A stretch of DNA of 64,000 bases, taken from CAWJNF01 sp963844235. Lineage in GTDB: Bacteria; Actinomycetota; Thermoleophilia; Gaiellales; Gaiellaceae. The position numbers were made by a program, and so were the translations under genes. Shown here piece after piece: positions 60,020-64,000 of this stretch (position 1 is the first letter of the stretch; each line of letters starts with the position of its first letter). Under the pieces are notes generated by a model, which saw only the letters and a list, made by a program, of their open reading frames with translations, ran no database searches and had not been told where the DNA came from. Where the stretch lies: contig CAWJNF010000005.1 of assembly GCA_963844235.1 (NCBI GenBank), forward strand, positions 186,001-250,000, given 5' to 3'.

Positions 60020-60120
60020 GGGCCGGATGAGATCCGGCCCCTACACAGACCGGGTGCATCCGGACCGGCGATCCGCACCTGTCCGCCGAGGATCGTAGGG
60101 GCCGGATATATCCGGCCCGC
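60020..60120. repeat. Pair of inverted REP-like palindromes (REPIN-like)
   Basis: Copy 1: GGGCCGGAT-GAG-ATCCGGCCC then CTAC (60020-60044). Copy 2 in opposite orientation: GTAGGGGCCGGAT-AT-ATCCGGCCC (60095-60119). The GTAG ends face each other across a 50-base spacer, which holds a partly similar GTGCATCCGGACCGG segment. Confidence 0.7.
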
Positions 60121-60133
60121 CCTCGCCACCAGT

Positions 60134-60151
60134 TAGTCTGATATAAGACTA
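60134..60151 (+). promoter_or_regulatory. MarR operator overlapping its -10 box
   Basis: Perfect inverted repeat TAGTCT-GATATA-AGACTA (60134-60151), containing the likely -10 TATAAG (60142-60147) that lies 7 bases before GTG 60155. Autoregulation by the MarR protein is the simplest reading. Confidence 0.55.
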
Positions 60152-60154
60152 TTT

Positions 60155-60580
60155 GTGCAGGTCGATCGGGAGAACATCGGCTTCTTGCTGGCGAAGGCGT
60201 CGCAGCGCTGGAACGAGCTTCTCGGCGAGCGATTCCGGGCCGCCGGCTACCCGGAGGTCCGTCCCGCGTACGGCTCGGTGCTCGTGCCCCTCTTCGAGGA
60301 GGACGGGCTGCGCATGGGGGAGCTCGCCCGGCGCTCGCGCCTCGCCAAGCAGACGATGACGACGATGGTTCGCCTCTGCGAGCGCGACGGGCTCGTCCGG
60401 CGCGAGCGGGACAGCGGCGACGCGCGCGCGCGCCGCGTCTACCTGACCGAGCGGGCGCGCTCCTTTCGCCCGGTCGCCGGCGGGGTGCTGGCGGAGCTCG
60501 AGGACCGCGCCAAGTCCAGGCTCTCGGCGGCCGGCCTGCACGCCCTGAAGCAGTCGTTGAAAGGAGTGATGGAGCTGTGA
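60155..60580 (+). CDS. MarR family transcriptional regulator
   Basis: 141 aa winged helix. Recognition region MGELARRSRLAKQTMTTMVRLCERDGLVRRERDSGDARARRVYLT in family order (helix-turn-helix then beta-wing with the conserved D-x-R). GTG start with the TATAAG/inverted repeat just upstream. Overlaps the SRPBCC gene by 4 bases (GTGA). Confidence 0.93.
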   Translation: MQVDRENIGFLLAKASQRWNELLGERFRAAGYPEVRPAYGSVLVPLFEEDGLRMGELARRSRLAKQTMTTMVRLCERDGLVRRERDSGDARARRVYLTERARSFRPVAGGVLAELEDRAKSRLSAAGLHALKQSLKGVMEL

Positions 60581-60966
60581 ACGCACGCACCGTGACCGCG
60601 ATCCTCCCAGCGTCGAAGGAGCGGGCCTTCGCGTACCTCTCGAACGTCGAGAACCTGCCGCGCTGGGCCACCGAGTTCGCGCGCGAGCTCAAGGTCGTCG
60701 ACGGCCGGTACAAGGTCGTGAACGGCCTCGGCGAGCTCTTCTTCGAGATCCGGGCCGACGAGGCGACCGGTGTGATCGACATGCATGCCGGGCCGAGCGA
60801 GGCGCAGATGGCGCTCTTCCCGAGCCGGGTCGTCGCGCTGCCCGGAGGCGGCAGCGCTTACACGTTCACGATGTTCCAGGCGCCGGAGCAGCCCGACGAG
60901 CAGTTCGAGGGGCAGTACGCGAGTCTCGTCCGCGAGCTCGAGAACATCCGGCGCGAGCTCTCGTAG
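60577..60966 (+). CDS. SRPBCC (polyketide cyclase/START-like) protein
   Basis: 129 aa helix-grip fold: AILPASKERAFAYLSNVENLPRWATEFA, then strands and a long C-terminal helix (QYASLVRELENIRREL). Small hydrophobic ligand binder, usually found with a MarR regulator. GTG start coupled to the MarR stop. Ligand unknown. Confidence 0.85.
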   Translation: MNARTVTAILPASKERAFAYLSNVENLPRWATEFARELKVVDGRYKVVNGLGELFFEIRADEATGVIDMHAGPSEAQMALFPSRVVALPGGGSAYTFTMFQAPEQPDEQFEGQYASLVRELENIRRELS

Positions 60967-60983
60967 CGGCGACGGGCTGCGGG

Positions 60984-62354
60984 TCAGGACGTGCGGACGA
61001 GCGACTTGACGAGGCGGAGCTTGGCGCCGTTTCCGGGCTCGCGCTCGATCCCGGTCACGGTCTCCACGCGCATCGTCGGAGGGACGGCGCCCGCGGCCTC
61101 GATCGCCTCCGCAAGCTGAGCTCGGATGCGCAGGGCCAGATCGACCGGGGCGTCCTCCCGCAGCACGATCCGAACGTGTATTCCGCCGTCGTCCTGGACG
61201 AGCTGGTACTGGCGCACGTGCGGAAGCGAGCTGAACGGCGCCCGCAGCCGGTACGGATGGACCGCCACGCGTCCTCCGCCCGGCGCGGGCAGCACGAGCG
61301 AGTCGTCGTCGCGGCCGTCGATCCGCGCGATCCGGAGGTAGGGCCGGCCGCTCGGATCGTCGCCTTCGGCGAGCACGACGGCGTCCGACACCTCGTAGCG
61401 GATGAGCGGCTGCGCGTACGCGACGAGGTTCGTCACGAGCACCTTCTGGCCCGGCGTGCCGGGCGCGACCGGCACGCCTCGGGCGTCGACGACCTCGACG
61501 ACGGCGAGATCCTCGTTCACGTGGAGGCCGACGGCGTCCGACGAGCTGGACGCGATGAGCGGCACCTCGGTCGTCGCGTAGACGTTGACCGGCGTTACGC
61601 TCCAGGCCGCGTCGATGCGGCGCTCCGCGTCCTCTGTGAGCACCTCCGAGCCGACGGCGACGAGCCGGGGGTGAATCGCGAGCCTTCCCTGCAGCTGCTC
61701 GTCCGCGAGCAGGGAGGCGATGCTGGCGTACGTGACGATCGCTTCCGGCTGGTACGCCTGGAGCGCGGTCACGAGCTCGGGCAGGGGCGCGGTGACCGAG
61801 AGCTGCGGAGCGCCGGGGCGCCCCTCCTGCAGGCTCGCGAAGATCTGTCGCGAGAGGTGGAGGGGGCTCGGCGCTCCGATCGTCGCGACACGGGTGCCGG
61901 GGGTGGCGCCGACACGGATGAGCATGCGCAGTGCGGCGCCGATCCAGATGTCGAACTCCCGGCGCGAGTACGCGATGAGAGCGTGCTCCCCGGTCGTGCC
62001 GGACGTTGCACAGACGCGGAACTCGTCCGCGTAGAGGTCGTCCGCCGCCGGCCCGGAGGCGTGCGCCTCGACCTGCGCTCGCCGCAGACGTGGGTCGGTC
62101 ACGATCCGGTCGAACTCGGCCATTAGCGTCGTCTTGGAGAGCACGGGGAGCTCGGCGAGCGCGATGTCACCGACGGCGACACGAGGGCCGAGCACGTCCC
62201 GGTAGTAGGGCGAGCTCGACACGGCATGCCGCAGCAGCTCGCGGAGCCTCTCGCTCTGGAAGCAGCGCAGCTGATCGGGCGACCAGGCATCGTGCGAGAG
62301 GAGCTCCGCCGCGATCGAACGCCTGTCTACGGGGTAAGGCGTGTTCGTCGTCAT
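60984..62354 (-). CDS. AMP-dependent ligase, phenylacetate-CoA ligase (PaaK) like
   Basis: 456 aa. N-terminal LRELLRHAVSSSPYYRDVL and LPVLSKTTLM blocks of PaaK-type ligases, phosphate loop ATSGTTGEHALIAYS (about 116-130), NVYATTEVPLI and the hinge YLRIARIDGRDDDSLVLP (D-x-x-K/D region). Acid not predictable. Overlaps the TetR stop by ATGA, so it is probably controlled by that regulator. Confidence 0.85.
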   Translation of the reverse strand: MTTNTPYPVDRRSIAAELLSHDAWSPDQLRCFQSERLRELLRHAVSSSPYYRDVLGPRVAVGDIALAELPVLSKTTLMAEFDRIVTDPRLRRAQVEAHASGPAADDLYADEFRVCATSGTTGEHALIAYSRREFDIWIGAALRMLIRVGATPGTRVATIGAPSPLHLSRQIFASLQEGRPGAPQLSVTAPLPELVTALQAYQPEAIVTYASIASLLADEQLQGRLAIHPRLVAVGSEVLTEDAERRIDAAWSVTPVNVYATTEVPLIASSSSDAVGLHVNEDLAVVEVVDARGVPVAPGTPGQKVLVTNLVAYAQPLIRYEVSDAVVLAEGDDPSGRPYLRIARIDGRDDDSLVLPAPGGGRVAVHPYRLRAPFSSLPHVRQYQLVQDDGGIHVRIVLREDAPVDLALRIRAQLAEAIEAAGAVPPTMRVETVTGIEREPGNGAKLRLVKSLVRTS

Positions 62355-63004
62355 CTCCCTTTCCTCTCCGTGCTGTCCGCGCCGGCCGCCGCCGGCTTGG
62401 TGAGACCGGTCACGTAAGCGGCGTGCATCTCCTCGAACGGCGCGAGCTCGGCCGCCTCGGGGTCGAGCAGGCGCTCCATCGCCATGCCGCGTGCGAGCGC
62501 GCCGGAGCCCCGGGCGACCTCGACCGCGGGCAGGCGGAAATCGACGCCGTGGCGGCGCCCGATCTCCTCGACGAGCTCGGCCACGATCTCGAGGAACCTG
62601 CGGCGCCGCGCTCCCATCTGCTCGCGCAGGTCCTCACGACGCGAGGCGTGCACCCAGAACTCGAGCAGGAGCGGTGTCCAGTCGGGCTCCTGCAAGTCAC
62701 CGGCGGCCATCATGCGCGCGACGGCGCGCCCCGACTCCTCGAGCGTCGCCCCGTCCTCGAGCGCGACGCCCGCCGCGAGCGCCTCCACGCGCCGCTCGAA
62801 GTGAGCGTCGAGCACCGCGAGGAAGAGCTCGTCCTTGCCCGCGAAGTTCGAGTAGACGGCGCCCTTCGTATAGCCGGCCTCCTCGGCGATCTCCTCGAGC
62901 GACGCCTCGTGGAAGCCGCGGCGCAGGAAGACGGCGTGTGCGGCGGCGACCAGGTCGCTCCGGGTCCGCCCCTTGCGCTCTGCCCGCGTGAGACGCGTTG
63001 CCAT
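62351..63004 (-). CDS. TetR family transcriptional regulator
   Basis: 217 aa. N-terminal helix-turn-helix RSDLVAAAHAVFLRRGFHEASLEEIAEEAGYTKGAVYSNFAGKDEL in TetR order. ATG 63004 is preferred because TTGACA-17-TACAGT with an internal palindrome lies directly upstream. First gene of a two-gene unit with the ligase. Confidence 0.92.
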   Translation of the reverse strand: MATRLTRAERKGRTRSDLVAAAHAVFLRRGFHEASLEEIAEEAGYTKGAVYSNFAGKDELFLAVLDAHFERRVEALAAGVALEDGATLEESGRAVARMMAAGDLQEPDWTPLLLEFWVHASRREDLREQMGARRRRFLEIVAELVEEIGRRHGVDFRLPAVEVARGSGALARGMAMERLLDPEAAELAPFEEMHAAYVTGLTKPAAAGADSTERKGR

Positions 63005-63013
63005 ACCGATGGA

Positions 63014-63042
63014 ACTGTAATACCGCCGGTATCTAATGTCAA
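63014..63042 (-). promoter_or_regulatory. TetR promoter with operator between -35 and -10
   Basis: Minus strand: TTGACA (63042-63037), 17-base spacer, TACAGT (63019-63014), 9 bases before ATG 63004. The spacer holds the palindrome ATACCG-G-CGGTAT (63032-63020), ideally placed for autorepression. Confidence 0.65.
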
Positions 63043-63057
63043 GCCCCACGCCGAAGC

Positions 63058-63078
63058 GGGGCCGGATTTCATCCGGCC
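63058..63078. repeat. Degenerate REP-like palindrome
   Basis: GGGGCCGGAT-TTC-ATCCGGCC with GTGG in place of GTAG beyond the right arm; between the TetR gene and the cyclodeaminase gene. Confidence 0.5.
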
Positions 63079-63129
63079 GTGGGTGACGTGGGCCGGCAGC
63101 GCCTGGGCCTGTAGGTCGCTCCTCGACCG

Positions 63130-64000
63130 TTAACGGGGCAACCGCGTGCCGACGTCGCCGCTGAGCGCTGCGTCGAGCACGGCTCGCGCGAAGGCGGCGT
63201 CGAGAGCGCCCACGCCGAGATTGCAGCACGCGACCCGCTTCGCCTCCGCGCCGGACTCGAGCGCCTCGCCGACCGAGGCGTGCGGCGCCGGCCAGCCCTG
63301 GAAGTGTCCCTGGGCCCGGTAGTACTCGAACTGGGCGACGTCGTCGGACACGAAGAGCCCAGAATCGGCGATCGGGCCCACCCGGAACTGCGCGTCGAAG
63401 TCGAGCGGGAGAGCGAGATACCGGTCGCCGAGCCAGTCGCTGTCGATGGGAGGGTCGGGCCGGGCGAGGATCGGCGTTCCGGTGATAACGACGTCGGCCC
63501 CGCGGACGGCCGCCTCGGTGCTCTCTGCGACCACGGCGCCCCCTGCGAGCACTTCGGCGCGCTCGGGGTGGATGTCGAAGGCCCGGATCGACGCGTTCCC
63601 GTTCAGCGCGGCGACCACGCCTGCGTGGTAGCGGCCCTGCTCCCCGCAGCCGAGGATCGCCGCCGACGACCAGCCCGTGGGCGCCCAGCGGCGTATGCAG
63701 ACGCCGCTCGCCGCCGCCGTCCGCGCGGCGGTGATCTCGGCCGCGTCCATCACGGCTGTCGGGAACCCGGTCTCCGCGTCGTTGACGACGATCAGGCCGG
63801 AGATGTACGGGAGGCCTCGCTGCTTGTTGGCCGGGTAGCCGGCCACCCACTTGAGCGCCGCCACGTCCGCGTCGGCGAGGTAGGCGGGCATCGCGTGGAT
63901 GAAGGCGTCCTCGCGCGGATGGACGCCGGGCTTCGGCGGCAGCTCGACACGGCCTCGCGCCATGGCGCGGTACGTCTCCTCGACGAGGTCGATCTGATCG
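63130..64000 (-). CDS. Ornithine cyclodeaminase/mu-crystallin family protein, 5' end outside window
   Basis: At least 290 codons; the frame is open to the right edge with DQIDLVEETYRAM ahead of the first internal Met, so the true start is beyond 64000. NAD-binding GCGEQGRYH (about 115 residues into the visible part) and substrate-side PPKPGVHPRED and YPANKQRGLPYISGLIVV blocks. Relatives convert ornithine to proline or act as ketimine reductases/alanine dehydrogenases. Not clearly part of the TetR unit (gap about 125 bases with a palindrome). Confidence 0.87.
   Translation of the reverse strand, partial: DQIDLVEETYRAMARGRVELPPKPGVHPREDAFIHAMPAYLADADVAALKWVAGYPANKQRGLPYISGLIVVNDAETGFPTAVMDAAEITAARTAAASGVCIRRWAPTGWSSAAILGCGEQGRYHAGVVAALNGNASIRAFDIHPERAEVLAGGAVVAESTEAAVRGADVVITGTPILARPDPPIDSDWLGDRYLALPLDFDAQFRVGPIADSGLFVSDDVAQFEYYRAQGHFQGWPAPHASVGEALESGAEAKRVACCNLGVGALDAAFARAVLDAALSGDVGTRLPR

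Overview
The window is 64 kb of very GC-rich, densely packed bacterial DNA. Gene content (hydrolase-linked class III cyclases, LAL-type LuxR regulators, DipZ-like CcdA/TlpA fusions, many SDR/MDR oxidoreductases, R2-like oxidase), frequent GTG starts, 4-base stop/start overlaps and many apparently leaderless promoters point to a high-GC actinobacterium, perhaps a soil Thermoleophilia/Gaiellales-type lineage. The phylum is a fair inference; the order is a guess. No rRNA, tRNA, CRISPR, prophage or transposase gene was seen.

Layout. 0-8.7 kb: truncated R2lox gene, hydrolase-adenylate cyclase fusion with Zn-alcohol dehydrogenase, decayed vapBC module, divergent SDR/quinone-reductase pair sharing start-codon bases, class I amidotransferase (PuuD type), LAL-LuxR regulator. 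8.8-12.4 kb: broken acyl-CoA synthetase and a frameshifted secreted protein (filamin-like repeats, beta-helix, Gly-rich tail). 12.7-22.5 kb: amide/amine metabolism cluster (P1 peptidase, cyclase-family hydrolase, LLM flavin oxidoreductase, HSL-type esterase, Cys-rich unknown protein, two glutamine-synthetase-like ligases, alpha/beta hydrolase, opine dehydrogenase). 22.6-25.4 kb: cold-shock protein, alkylation repair pair (Ada-AlkA, Ogt), XRE regulator with membrane partner. 25.5-33.0 kb: B12-dependent diol/glycerol dehydratase (fused large+medium, small) and its two-subunit reactivase, with a second P1 peptidase and a PLP decarboxylase between them and no microcompartment genes. 33.0-38.8 kb: tandem small unknown proteins, KdpDE-like two-component system, MetX-like/unknown/nitroreductase-like operon. 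39.0-43.2 kb: GNAT enzyme, then a stretch rich in single-base frameshifts (secreted proteins, APC permease). 43.3-48.6 kb: four tandem SDRs, class-A beta-lactamase-like hydrolase, SnoaL-like protein, alpha/beta hydrolase. 48.8-53.5 kb: DipZ-like protein, AceE-like E1, MaoC-type hydratase. 53.5-60.0 kb: acetoin-dehydrogenase-type operon acoA-acoB-acoC-acoX plus MFS transporter, divergent from a tartrate/isopropylmalate-type dehydrogenase. 60.1-64 kb: MarR and SRPBCC genes, autoregulated TetR with an AMP-ligase, truncated ornithine-cyclodeaminase gene.

Two window-wide signals stand out. First, a family of short intergenic palindromes bearing GTAG/CTAC at one side of the stem looks like RAYT-type REP elements, singly and in REPIN-like pairs; in three places the TAG of GTAG is the stop codon of the adjacent gene, and one cluster sits at the medium/small subunit junction of the diol dehydratase. 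Second, many gene heads carry a TANNNT-like box 5-9 bases before an ATG/GTG/TTG with no Shine-Dalgarno, implying leaderless mRNAs; this was used to choose several starts. Single-base frameshifts cluster in about 8.8-12.0, 26.7-27.9, 35.4 and 39.6-44.5 kb while the rest is clean, so some 'pseudogenes' may be assembly errors.
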